Source: Candidatus Nitrohelix vancouverensis
GTDB taxonomy: Bacteria; Nitrospinota; Nitrospinia; Nitrospinales; VA-1
Direction: 5' to 3'
Length of the DNA: 64,000 nt
Assembly: GCA_015698305.1 (NCBI GenBank)
Contig: CP048620.1
Coordinates: 124,001 to 188,000, forward strand
Below, piece by piece: positions 37,401 to 45,867 of this stretch; positions within the stretch are counted from its first letter, which is position 1, and each line of letters starts with the position of its first letter. The position numbers and the translations under genes were made by a program. The notes beneath the pieces were generated by a model. That model was not told the DNA's origin. It saw nothing but the letters and a program-made list of their open reading frames with translations, and searched no databases.

Positions 37401-37443
37401 CAGGCCGGATGGATCATCTCGCATGATCTGCCCGGCCTGTTTT
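37401..37443 (+). terminator. Intrinsic terminator after the helicase gene
   Basis: CAGGCCGG and CCGGCCTG pair around a larger loop that contains its own ATCAT/ATGAT stem, followed by TTTT. It ends the helicase transcript just before the convergent exbD gene. Confidence 0.78.
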
Positions 37444-37858
37444 AGTTTCTGCCTTCGCTTTCCAGACGGTCGGTGGCAAAGATAAACTCTTCGACGCCAG
37501 ACTCCCGCGCCCGTTCGATCACCTGCCCGAAAAATTCAAACTCAACATCCTTGTCGGACTGAATTTCCAAAGCGCCCGGTTTTCCTTTCTCCACTTCAGT
37601 GACTAACGCCCGCCCCAGAGCATCCAGATCGACCGGCTTGCCTTCGTACTCCAGAGCCTGATCTTTCGAGATTCGCACCAGATGGTGTCGCTTCTCCAGC
37701 TGTTCCGCCGATTCGGCGTCGGGCAAGTCCACCTGCAGTCCCGATTGAATGGCCGTCGAGGTCAGCATGAAAAAGATCAACAACAGGAACACGATATTGA
37801 TCATCGGCGCCAGGTCAAGTCGGAACGAATCTTTTCTTTTTTGTTTAAACTGAATCAT
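37442..37858 (-). CDS. ExbD/TolR-family protein, copy 2
   Basis: A 138-residue inner-membrane protein with one N-terminal transmembrane helix (PMINIVFLLLIFFMLTS) and a periplasmic domain. The helix has the motor Asn in place of the usual Asp (PMINIVFLLLIF against PLIDVVFLLLIF in its partner), so this copy may lack proton coupling and act as the non-conducting half of an ExbD heterodimer. It is last in the TonB module and is preceded by another exbD after 12 bp. Confidence 0.9.
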   Translation of the reverse strand: MIQFKQKRKDSFRLDLAPMINIVFLLLIFFMLTSTAIQSGLQVDLPDAESAEQLEKRHHLVRISKDQALEYEGKPVDLDALGRALVTEVEKGKPGALEIQSDKDVEFEFFGQVIERARESGVEEFIFATDRLESEGRN

Positions 37859-37870
37859 GGATCGGTTTCG

Positions 37871-38257
37871 TTACATGACGATTGCAAAATCGGTCGCGCC
37901 CGCCAGACGCGCCCTGTCAAATACGCCTGCGAATCGGTCGTAAGAAGTTTTCCCGCTGGCGCGAATTGATAAAGCAGTGTCGCCTCTCTCTTGAAACGCA
38001 TCTTCCAGCCGTTCGGTCAAACGCTCCAGAGGCACCGATTCGCCGCCAAGGAATATCGCCCCCTGCGCGTCGATTTCGATTTCCAACGGAAGCTTGTCCG
38101 AGACTTCGCCGCCGCCATTGGGAAGGCTGACGTCCAGGCCCTGCCCCGGCGTTGCGAAGGTGAGCATGAAAAAAATCAACAACAGAAACACCACGTCGAT
38201 CAGGGGCGCCAGATCGGCGCGAAATTTTCTTTTTCTTTCTGGGGAAATCGCTAGCAT
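37871..38257 (-). CDS. exbD: ExbD/TolR-family protein, copy 1
   Basis: A 128-residue protein with the classical ExbD transmembrane helix carrying the proton-carrying Asp (ADLAPLIDVVFLLLIFFML) and a small periplasmic domain. It works with ExbB as the pmf-driven motor for TonB. It lies 41 bp after exbB and 12 bp before the second exbD. Confidence 0.92.
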   Translation of the reverse strand: MLAISPERKRKFRADLAPLIDVVFLLLIFFMLTFATPGQGLDVSLPNGGGEVSDKLPLEIEIDAQGAIFLGGESVPLERLTERLEDAFQERGDTALSIRASGKTSYDRFAGVFDRARLAGATDFAIVM

Positions 38258-38298
38258 TCCACTATCCTGAATTGGCGTTGCGCAGAGGGGAAACCGGA

Positions 38299-38979
38299 TC
38301 AGTAAGAAGCGTTGGACGTTTCACGTTCCGCCGTCTTCGCGCCTCGATTTGCATCGAGGAAGTGAACAAACAACTGTCCGTATTTTGCAAGCTGGAAGGA
38401 AATGGTTTCGATTTTCTTTTCAAAAAAATGCAACATGACAACGGTTGGAATCGCCACCGCCAGACCTGCCGCCGTCGTGAGCAGAGCTTCCCAGATGCCG
38501 CCAGCCAGCAAACCTGGGTCCACCTGGCCTTTGTATTGCGCGACTTTATTGAAGGCCTGCACCATTCCCACAACCGTTCCCAGCAGACCCATCAAAGGAG
38601 CGATGGTCGCGATCACTTCCAACCCGCGCACATGCTTGCCGCAAAGGTTGATCTCTTCCTGTCCGGCAAGCGTCAGGGTTTCTTCCAGCTTCCAGCGCGG
38701 CATCTCCGTCTGCTCGATTCCCGGAATCATCATGCGACCCAGCATATGCGGTTCATCCCGACAATAAGCCAGCGCGCTGTCCTTGCGCCCGCCTTCCAGC
38801 ATCGAACGCACTTTGGCGTAGTAAGATTCAAAATCCTCAGACACGCGCTTGAAAAAAACCAATCGTTCGATCACTATCGCCAAGGCAATCACCGAACACA
38901 ACAGGATCGGAAACATCACGACCCCGCCTTTGCCGATCAATTGCAGGGTCGACGCCCACAAACCCGTCGTCTCATCCAT
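38299..38979 (-). CDS. exbB: ExbB/TolQ-family motor protein
   Basis: A 226-residue protein of the MotA/TolQ/ExbB proton-channel family with three transmembrane segments: GVVMFPILLCSVIALAIVIE, APLMGLLGTVVGMVQAF (the conserved channel region) and LLTTAAGLAVAIPTVVML. It forms the pentamer around the ExbD pair that drives TonB. It sits in a module with receptor, lipoprotein and TonB. Confidence 0.93.
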   Translation of the reverse strand: MDETTGLWASTLQLIGKGGVVMFPILLCSVIALAIVIERLVFFKRVSEDFESYYAKVRSMLEGGRKDSALAYCRDEPHMLGRMMIPGIEQTEMPRWKLEETLTLAGQEEINLCGKHVRGLEVIATIAPLMGLLGTVVGMVQAFNKVAQYKGQVDPGLLAGGIWEALLTTAAGLAVAIPTVVMLHFFEKKIETISFQLAKYGQLFVHFLDANRGAKTAERETSNASY

Positions 38980-39038
38980 CGTTCACTCCGATCTCATTCC
39001 AAAAAATTCTTGATCCAATCTGCCGATCAAACTTTCGT

Positions 39039-39773
39039 TCATTGCTTCTCAACCATATCGGGTTTGCCGTCGAAATTCCGATCCATACTCACTTCCAGCA
39101 ACTTGCCGGAAGAGTCGTACTGCTCCCAGCGATCCGCCTTGCCGTCTGCATTCGTGTCGTACTCGACCTTTTCGACTTCTCCCGTTCGGGAAAAATATTG
39201 CCATTGTTCCGCCCGACCATCCCCATCGGTATCGAAAGCGACTTTCTCTACAGCGCCCTGAGAATCGAAGTAATCCCAGCGATCTACAGTACCGTCGCCG
39301 TTCGAATCGCGCTCGGCGCGCAAGGGTTTCTGGTCGGGACTCAGATAATGCCAGGAGTCGGTCCGCCCATCGCCGTTATCGTCGGTTTCAACCTTCTCCA
39401 ACCGACCTGCGCTGTCGTAAATTTCGGTGCGGTCAATTTTCCCGTCCAGTTTCACGTCGCGTTCGATGCGCTCCACCACGCCCGATTTGGAGTAAGTCTG
39501 GATATGATCCATGACGCCGTCATGATTCGTATCGAACTCGGCGCGCTTCAACTGGTTTTCGCCCTGGTACCATTCGATCTGATCCACCTTGCCGTTCTTG
39601 TTGTTATCAAACTCAATTTTTTCGAGTACGCCCGCGCTGTTGGTGTGCCGCCATTGATCGATCTTGCCGTCAAAATCCGAATCCACCTGCGCGGTCCCGG
39701 CAAGCGCCGACGCGGAAGATATCAGCGTCGATGCGACTACCGCCATCATTGCGTTTTTAATTCGATGCTTCAT
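39039..39773 (-). CDS. Exported Asp-rich repeat protein (EF-hand-loop-like)
   Basis: A 244-residue protein with a signal peptide (to about ALAGTA). It is almost wholly built from eight full plus one partial 25-residue units of the type DxNxDGxxDxWxYxxxxGxxE. The units resemble isolated calcium-binding EF-hand loops (dockerin-like DxNxDGxxD). This predicts a rod or solenoid stabilised by Ca2+ (or another divalent ion). It lies between the TonB gene (4 bp away) and exbB, so it probably assists the receptor system in the periplasm or at the surface. The exact role is unknown. Confidence 0.85.
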   Translation of the reverse strand: MKHRIKNAMMAVVASTLISSASALAGTAQVDSDFDGKIDQWRHTNSAGVLEKIEFDNNKNGKVDQIEWYQGENQLKRAEFDTNHDGVMDHIQTYSKSGVVERIERDVKLDGKIDRTEIYDSAGRLEKVETDDNGDGRTDSWHYLSPDQKPLRAERDSNGDGTVDRWDYFDSQGAVEKVAFDTDGDGRAEQWQYFSRTGEVEKVEYDTNADGKADRWEQYDSSGKLLEVSMDRNFDGKPDMVEKQ

Positions 39774-39777
39774 CGCA

Positions 39778-40818
39778 TCACCTCACTGAAAAAGTAATGG
39801 GAAATCTCAAGGAAACCGTTTGCTGGTTTAACGATTCGGGAATGGGAGGGTACGGGGACGCCTTCTCAATCGCCTCCAGAACCGCCTCGTCCAGAATGTT
39901 GGAACCTGAAGAGGTTTGCACCAAGAGCTTCATGATGTCGCCTCGCCTTCCAATATCGAACTCCACCACAGCCCGTCCTTCGACATTGCGGCTTCTTGCG
40001 GATTCGGGATAAGCCACCTCGCCAATTTTTTCCCGAACGATCGCGAAATAGCGACCGATGATTCGCTTCAACTCTTCATCGGAAAGCTGGGGCTGTTTCG
40101 GCGGCAAGGGTTTGGGAGCGCGCGGTTTCGGCTCGTTCGAGAAACTCGCCAGTTGATACATGGGAACGATCCGGGAACTTCCCCGATCCGGCGTCGCCTG
40201 CCGACGGACCGAACCCGAATGAGCTTTAGGACGCAACTGCGCCTTCGGAGCAGGATCACTCGTGAAACCCGTAACTATTCTGGCTTGTGGCCCTGTGGAA
40301 ACGCTCGACCGGGCCGTTGACTTTCCGGTCAGCGCTCGCGGCGACGTTGCGACTGGAGCCATAGAAATCGCCGAATACGAAGCCTTCTGAATGCGCGCAC
40401 CCGACCGTGAAACTGCATCGGCCTGACGCATGCGCGGCTGAATGGCCTGCGCCGGGATCATGGACACGGGAACAACCTGCGCTGGCGCCAGTTGACTCGC
40501 CGGTTTCGCGGACGGCATCGCCGTAGGCTGGGCTTTCGGAATCGCCTGCACGACTTGATGAACGACCGGCTCGATCTTCGGCTGAACCGGCAGGGCCTTC
40601 TCTGGCGGCGCCTTCGGCTCCGTCTTTTTTATTATCTTCTGCTCGGCGGGAGCGCTCGGTTTCTTTTTGATTTCCAGTCGCGCCGTTTCCCATATCCGTT
40701 CCGGCTTCGCTTCTTTCAGGATCGTGTCATCCGCATTGAAGGGAATGAATGGAAACAAAAACAAATGCAGGCCCAGCGATACGCCCGCCGCATGTTTCAA
40801 TTTAAAATTCATATTCAT
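39778..40818 (-). CDS. tonB: TonB-family energy transducer, second of two
   Basis: A 346-residue protein: N-terminal anchor (AAGVSLGLHLFLFPFI), a long Pro/Ala/Lys-rich spacer and a C-terminal TonB domain (VAYPESARSRNVEGRAVVEF, KLLVQTSSGSNILDEAVLEA, YPPIPESLNQQTVSLRFPI). ATG 40818 has GAGG 6 nt upstream; an in-frame ATG at 40836 overlaps the preceding stop (TAATG) and is the alternative. It is in the same operon as the receptor, ExbB and two ExbD, so it is the dedicated transducer. Confidence 0.88.
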   Translation of the reverse strand: MNMNFKLKHAAGVSLGLHLFLFPFIPFNADDTILKEAKPERIWETARLEIKKKPSAPAEQKIIKKTEPKAPPEKALPVQPKIEPVVHQVVQAIPKAQPTAMPSAKPASQLAPAQVVPVSMIPAQAIQPRMRQADAVSRSGARIQKASYSAISMAPVATSPRALTGKSTARSSVSTGPQARIVTGFTSDPAPKAQLRPKAHSGSVRRQATPDRGSSRIVPMYQLASFSNEPKPRAPKPLPPKQPQLSDEELKRIIGRYFAIVREKIGEVAYPESARSRNVEGRAVVEFDIGRRGDIMKLLVQTSSGSNILDEAVLEAIEKASPYPPIPESLNQQTVSLRFPITFSVR

Positions 40819-40835
40819 GATGAACCTCGTTGTCA

Positions 40836-42119
40836 TTAAGGTCGCTCGTTTGCCAGCCGCCCGCGACACAGCACGGCGAGCGGTCCTTCGTCCGTCAGCT
40901 CCGTCCAGGTCGCGTAAATCCTACCGCCCGCGCCGGAATGCAACAGGGGATACGATACGCTTCCGCCAAGGGACGGAACTTTCTGTGGAGCCGACACGGA
41001 ACCTTTCGCCGGAATTTTGACCAGCCAGGGTTCGGTGACTCCCCATCCTGATTTTGAATCGGGATCGCGCCCTTGAAAGATCGCCCAGGCGTCGCCGTCG
41101 ATCATCTGCAATTCAGGGTGATTGGCGTCCAGCACAGCGCCCTGCACGCCTTCAATCACTTCAAAACTCTTGCCGCCGTCGCTGGAGCGCGCCGCGCGCA
41201 ATACCGCTTCATTGGTCGCTCCGGTGTACCATGCAAGAAACAACGTCCCGTCCGCATAAGCCATTGAAGGCCCCGAATGCGGACAGCCGTTGATCTTCCA
41301 GCCGTCGGCGGTGACGGGTGTCCCCGTAGACCAGGTCAATCCCTTGTCTTCTGAAGAGGCCACCACCACCACGCGGTTGTTATCTGCGTGGACGGTGCGC
41401 CAGGTCGCAAACACTTTGCCTTTTTCATCGAAGGCGATCGCGGGCCGACAGCACGGGCAAACGTCCCCGGCGATTCTAATATTCTTTTCGAAGGTCGCGC
41501 CGCGATCCGTCGAACGCCCCAGGTACAAAGAGGAAGAACCCGGAATATTGGAATCTTTATCCCGTCCGTCCAGCCAAATCGCGTAGATGGTTCCGTCCGG
41601 CCCGACTTCCATCGTTTGAAACGAGTGGTAGCCCTGCGCGCCTTCATCGTTCACCTGTATGGAAGGAGTGAAACTGCGGCCAAAATTCATTGATCGTGAA
41701 AATTTGATATCTTTTCCGCTATCCCATGCCGCGAACATGCCGATCCCTGCGCCCGGTCGAAGCAAAGGATTGTTTTCTCCGTGCGAACTGATCTCGCCCG
41801 GCTCGCTGTTCACCCGATAAGGTTTGGAAAAGGTATCGCCAATATTGTGCGAACTCTGATACATCAAATTTTGTCGTCCCGTCTCATCCATCGCCGCGTA
41901 AAGCAGACTCATACCCTCAGAGGCTTTCATCAACAATTGCGGGCCGCTTCCCTTACCGATCAGAACAGGTTTCTCTTCCCAATGCGCCAGAACGCCGTCG
42001 GACGAAGGCGCATTGTCCAGGGTCGAACGGTTCATCGCCGATTCTGAACCCGCGCAAGCCAACGCTGTCGTTAAAACCGCTCCGAGCGCCAGAATTTTAT
42101 GTTTAGCCAATGTCTGCAT
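40836..42119 (-). CDS. BNR/sialidase-like lipoprotein with CPCC and CPH motifs
   Basis: A 427-residue beta-propeller-type lipoprotein. ATG 42119 follows GGAGCGGG and gives a signal peptide with lipobox LACA. Repeated Asp-box/BNR units are visible (SMNFGRSFTPS, STDRGATFEK, SSEDKGLTWS, SSDGGKSFEV). Two Cys/His sites stand out: GDVCPCCRPAIAFD and GCPHSGPSMAY. True sialidases lack these, so I think it binds metal or redox groups, not sialic acid. It is placed between the TonB receptor and tonB, like a surface or periplasmic substrate-binding partner. Confidence 0.8.
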   Translation of the reverse strand: MQTLAKHKILALGAVLTTALACAGSESAMNRSTLDNAPSSDGVLAHWEEKPVLIGKGSGPQLLMKASEGMSLLYAAMDETGRQNLMYQSSHNIGDTFSKPYRVNSEPGEISSHGENNPLLRPGAGIGMFAAWDSGKDIKFSRSMNFGRSFTPSIQVNDEGAQGYHSFQTMEVGPDGTIYAIWLDGRDKDSNIPGSSSLYLGRSTDRGATFEKNIRIAGDVCPCCRPAIAFDEKGKVFATWRTVHADNNRVVVVASSEDKGLTWSTGTPVTADGWKINGCPHSGPSMAYADGTLFLAWYTGATNEAVLRAARSSDGGKSFEVIEGVQGAVLDANHPELQMIDGDAWAIFQGRDPDSKSGWGVTEPWLVKIPAKGSVSAPQKVPSLGGSVSYPLLHSGAGGRIYATWTELTDEGPLAVLCRGRLANERP

Positions 42120-42204
42120 ACCCGCTCCATGAATGACTGTCGTAAAAAACATCCAGTGAATCAGGAAGGACTCCCGCCAGGAGCGGAGTCCCTCCGATTC
42201 CCGT

Positions 42205-44286
42205 TTAGAACTTAAGTTGAACGCCCCCAAAAAATCGACGCGTGTCTCCCGCATAATACAGAGAGGACGTCGAAGTCGCGTTGACCGCCGTCGAAAAGTT
42301 GGAGATATAATGTTTGTCGCCAAGGTTTCTGGCGTCAAAGAAAAAGCTGACTTTATCGTTCATGTCATAACCCGCTCCCACGCCGTAAATCGCATAGCCC
42401 GGGGCCGTCGTGGTGTTGGTGTAATCGACGTCGGCGCTGCTCGCCGCATCCACGCTCAGATTGACAAACCAGCGCTGGGGATGGTCGTAACGCAACTCCG
42501 TATGATAGAAATGCGGCGGTTGACCGGGTAAGTCGTTGTCGCCGTACTGCTTGTCGCCGTCGAAATAGAAATCGCTGTAGGTGTAGGAATTGCTCCATTC
42601 CAGACGGTCGCCGGCATACAACATATTCTCACCGGCGAGCACGCTCCAGCCAACCTCGGCGCCCTGATGGACTGTGTCTTTCGCGTTGAAAGTCGTCGAA
42701 GGCACGCCGCCGCCGACGGTGAATTTCAACAACTCATCTTCCAGCCAGGCGCGATAAAGACTGAGGTCCCAGGCGAAACGCCCGTGTTCACCGCGCGTAC
42801 CCACTTCAAAAGTCCAGGCCTTTTGCGCTTCCACAGGAGAGAATCCCACCGTGCCGCCCTGGGTCAAATCGCTGAAATCCGGCGGCTCAAAACTTTTACT
42901 GACGTTCGTGAACAATTGAACTTTTTCGCTGTATTGATACAGAGCTCCAATTTTAGGATTGAACGATTCGTAATAATCGCTGTCCGTTTCGCTCGGCGTT
43001 ATCTTGTTGAACACGCGGCGATTCGCCCACACGTATTGCAAGCCCGTAACAAAAGCAACGTCGGGGACGATGTACAAATGATTTTCGCCATAGCCGACAA
43101 TATTCTGCGTGGTTTGATCCGTATTGCCCGTCACTCTGCCCGGTTGCCCGCCATTACTGCTCCAGACTTTGGCGTCGGTGCGACCGATATGCGTGGTGAG
43201 TCCCATGCGGTACTTGTTTTCAAAACCGGCCAGTTGGTAATTGCCGGAACCTTCCGCGAACAGGCCATACTCGACGCTCTCCTGATCGATCACGCCGACA
43301 ACTGCAGTGATGGGATGAAACAAATCCTTGTAATTGACGAAAGCGCCCACATCCAGCAAGGTTCCATCGCCCAAATCAAATGTGGTCTTATTCGAAACAC
43401 GATAAGACATCATGTCGCGACGCTGGTCTGCAGTGAACGCCGCCGCAGGAGAGTCTTCAGGATTCGAAAGCGCATTGGACAGGGTCGCCGTCGAAGGCAA
43501 TTCCAGATTGATATTGTTGGCGGTGAAATAAAATCGCGTCTCTGCGTTGGCGTTCAGCTTGCGCCCGACGTTGGTGTTGAATTTGATATTGTCCTGATCC
43601 GCATGACGTCGAAAACCGTCGCTGACCGAACCCGTCAAACTCAAAAACAGGTCGCCCTTTTCAAAAATCTGCCCGGACTGAATGTGTCCGCGAAAGGTAT
43701 CGTCCGAACCCATTTCCAAACGCAGTTCATGCCCCGGATTGCTTTGTCCCGTTTTCGAAATCATGTTGATGCCGCCGCCCAGCGTGGTTCCGCCAAACTG
43801 CATGGCGTTGGCGCCTTTATGCACTTCAATGCGTTGGAGCACCAGAGTGTCGATTTCCTGAAAGTCGCCGCTACTGTCCGCTTTGTTGAAAGGGATGCCA
43901 TCCTGCAAAGCGTTCAATCCCTTCTGATGAAAGGTTCGTTCCAGTCCCGATCCGCGAATGGAAATACGAACTTCTTCCGCAAAACGCTTCGTCGCATACA
44001 CGCCGGGAACCAGCGCCAGGGTGTCCTCGAAATTGATGGAGAAGGTCTCCTCCAATCGTTCCGCCGGAACGATGGCGACGCCGCCGGGCGTCCTGTGCAT
44101 TTTCTTCAACGCATCCATGTTGCTGGGAACGGTCAGAGTACCGCGCTGTATTTCTCGCGGCGCCGTCACTTGCAACTCATCCAGCGTGAAGACCTGTTTT
44201 TTTTCAACCGCAAAAGCGGATTCGCTACATAGAGACGCAAGCAAACATGCTCCCGTCATCCATCTCTGAAATGAACTCGATGCCAT
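42205..44286 (-). CDS. TonB-dependent outer-membrane receptor
   Basis: A 693-residue receptor: signal peptide (to SAFA), TonB-box-like DELQVTA near residue 36, plug domain (IPAERLEETF-type segment, VPGVYATKRFAEEVRISIRG, LGGGINMISKTG) and a 22-strand barrel ending in phenylalanine (GGVQLKF). The receptor shows no siderophore- or cobalamin-specific motif. The neighbouring CPH protein, CPCC/CPH lipoprotein, tonB and exbBDD form a dedicated uptake system, possibly for copper (inference). Confidence 0.93.
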   Translation of the reverse strand: MASSSFQRWMTGACLLASLCSESAFAVEKKQVFTLDELQVTAPREIQRGTLTVPSNMDALKKMHRTPGGVAIVPAERLEETFSINFEDTLALVPGVYATKRFAEEVRISIRGSGLERTFHQKGLNALQDGIPFNKADSSGDFQEIDTLVLQRIEVHKGANAMQFGGTTLGGGINMISKTGQSNPGHELRLEMGSDDTFRGHIQSGQIFEKGDLFLSLTGSVSDGFRRHADQDNIKFNTNVGRKLNANAETRFYFTANNINLELPSTATLSNALSNPEDSPAAAFTADQRRDMMSYRVSNKTTFDLGDGTLLDVGAFVNYKDLFHPITAVVGVIDQESVEYGLFAEGSGNYQLAGFENKYRMGLTTHIGRTDAKVWSSNGGQPGRVTGNTDQTTQNIVGYGENHLYIVPDVAFVTGLQYVWANRRVFNKITPSETDSDYYESFNPKIGALYQYSEKVQLFTNVSKSFEPPDFSDLTQGGTVGFSPVEAQKAWTFEVGTRGEHGRFAWDLSLYRAWLEDELLKFTVGGGVPSTTFNAKDTVHQGAEVGWSVLAGENMLYAGDRLEWSNSYTYSDFYFDGDKQYGDNDLPGQPPHFYHTELRYDHPQRWFVNLSVDAASSADVDYTNTTTAPGYAIYGVGAGYDMNDKVSFFFDARNLGDKHYISNFSTAVNATSTSSLYYAGDTRRFFGGVQLKF

Positions 44287-44301
44287 TTAAAAACTCTCCT
44301 G

Positions 44302-44326
44302 AAAAAAGTACCTCAAATAACGAGGT
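44302..44326 (-). terminator. Weak attenuator-like hairpin in the TonB receptor leader
   Basis: On the minus strand ACCTC pairs with GAGGT around seven bases and is followed, one or two bases later, by six T, ending 16 bp before the receptor start. The stem is only 5 bp, so this is a low-confidence regulatory candidate. Confidence 0.25.
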
Positions 44327-44527
44327 CTCATCTTGCAATTTGGAGAACGCACCCAGTCGAAAGGCAGATCATAATAAAGTCGAAAAGCGCCGCATCACTT
44401 CAAGAAAACCCGAAGGACTCAAATCATTTGAAACAGTCGTCCTTCCAACGGAAAGACTGCTTCAGCGATACACTATTGTCTTTTTTTAACTGGTACGTTC
44501 GCGTGATAAAAACAAAAGATATTTTTA

Positions 44528-44956
44528 TCAGGAGCGGGGAGGAGGATCGACAATGCCAAAAACCCCAAGAACGGGCTTCGCCAGCAGGTCCAACGTATGA
44601 GAGGAATTAAACTGAGGATTCGCGTTTAAAGCGACCAGTTCCATCGGAAAATTAGCCGCAGAATTATTGACCGGAACGGTATAGGGAGCCGTCCCGCCGC
44701 AATCAACGCTGATTGCGTCGTTGCCGTGACGTTCAGCAGATTGCTTTGAATGAGGACAATTACCTTCATGATAATGCCCATTGAGCACGCAATGCGGCGT
44801 GCGCGCCAACCCCTTTTCCGCGAACGGAGATTCAACGGCATGCGTCAAATCCATCTCATGATGCATGGAATGCGAATGATGCCCTTCCATGCCCCAAGCG
44901 TCCGAAACGATCAGGAGCGTTGCGCCCATCACAATATATGCGAGCAATGTTTTCAA
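44528..44956 (-). CDS. Secreted His/Cys-rich small protein, CPH family copy 3
   Basis: A 142-residue exported protein: signal peptide (LLAYIVMGATLLIVSDAWG), then a Met/His-rich start (MEGHHSHSMHHEMDL), the family core HC-x10-CPH-x16-C followed by GG, and a Pro-rich end VDPPPRS. It shares core and tail with 7836-8276 and 11218-11712. It is first in the TonB module, 241 bp before the receptor gene. This linkage is the main reason to connect the family with metal import. No established function recognised. Confidence 0.75.
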   Translation of the reverse strand: MKTLLAYIVMGATLLIVSDAWGMEGHHSHSMHHEMDLTHAVESPFAEKGLARTPHCVLNGHYHEGNCPHSKQSAERHGNDAISVDCGGTAPYTVPVNNSAANFPMELVALNANPQFNSSHTLDLLAKPVLGVFGIVDPPPRS

Positions 44957-45251
44957 GCAAAGACCTCTGCTAAGAAGCTAAAACGGTTTTTTCAATGACT
45001 TGAGTATATAAACCTTTCAAAAATATTGTCAAGTCCTTTGATTCCTCAACGAACTCAAAGACGAAATAGGCTTAAAAAACATCCACTGAAAAACCGCCGT
45101 CTAGCCAAATTCGTAAGGTAAATGCATCGTCGAAATTGACTCCAACCTAAGACGCTGTTAGCTTAAATTCATAGGCATCAATACGGCGTATCACTCCGGG
45201 ATTTTTTTAAACCAATTCTGTGAAAATTATTGAAAGGTTTAGAGGATATTC

Positions 45252-45830
45252 ATGATAAATAAAAATAATCTGCACAAGAGACGACACCGCCTGACGAACT
45301 TTTTGATCGCATTCTTTGCCTGCTTGATCCTCGCCGCTCCCTCCACCGCCAAAGCCGCCAGCGCAGATGAAATCAACATCGGCGTCGACAACGCATTGGA
45401 TCGTTTCAAAAATGAAGTCGCGGGAGCGGAACGTTTTCTCGCCAAGGCGAAGGGCATCCTGGTCTTCCCAACGGTCTATAAAGCGGGTTTTGGAATCGGC
45501 GGCGAGTACGGCGAGGGCGCCCTGCGCATCAATGGGAAAACGGCGGAATATTACAACACCATGGCCGCCTCCATCGGTTTTCAGTTAGGCGCGGAAGCTA
45601 AAACCATCCTGCTGATTTTTACCGAGAACAAAGCGCTCGACAGTTTTAGAAACAGCGACGGCTGGAAGGTTGGCGTCGACGGTTCGGTCGCGCTCATCAC
45701 CATCGGGGTCGGCGACTCGCTCGATACGGTGAACACGCAGGACCCGATCATCGCGTTTGTTTTTGGTCAGAAAGGCTTGATGTACAACTTGACGCTGGAA
45801 GGTTCCAAATTCACCAAGATGGTCAAATAA
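45252..45830 (+). CDS. SYLF-domain (Ysc84-type) lipid-binding protein
   Basis: A 192-residue exported protein with a long, Arg-rich n-region and a signal peptide ending near KAAS. The SYLF domain is clear: LDRFKNEVAGAERFLAKAKG, ILVFPTVYKAGFGIGGEYG, GEGALRING, LGAEAKTILLIFTENKAL and VFGQKGLMYNLTLEGSKFTK. In eukaryotes this domain binds phosphoinositides; bacterial members are envelope proteins of unclear role. It appears monocistronic. Confidence 0.88.
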   Translation: MINKNNLHKRRHRLTNFLIAFFACLILAAPSTAKAASADEINIGVDNALDRFKNEVAGAERFLAKAKGILVFPTVYKAGFGIGGEYGEGALRINGKTAEYYNTMAASIGFQLGAEAKTILLIFTENKALDSFRNSDGWKVGVDGSVALITIGVGDSLDTVNTQDPIIAFVFGQKGLMYNLTLEGSKFTKMVK

Positions 45831-45867
45831 GCGCCGATTTGCGCAAGCAAACAGGCGGCGTCAATCT

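Noticed and set aside
38272-39261. 329-codon open frame antisense to exbB and the repeat protein
   Set aside because: It spans two real genes and the gap between them; no homology-like pattern.
42667-44232. 521-codon open frame antisense to the TonB receptor
   Set aside because: The receptor frame carries plug and barrel motifs and a C-terminal Phe; the antisense frame has none and lacks an SD.
44287-44527. Cobalamin riboswitch before the TonB receptor
   Set aside because: No B12-box (GCCACTG-like) core or expected junctions were found in the 241-bp leader.
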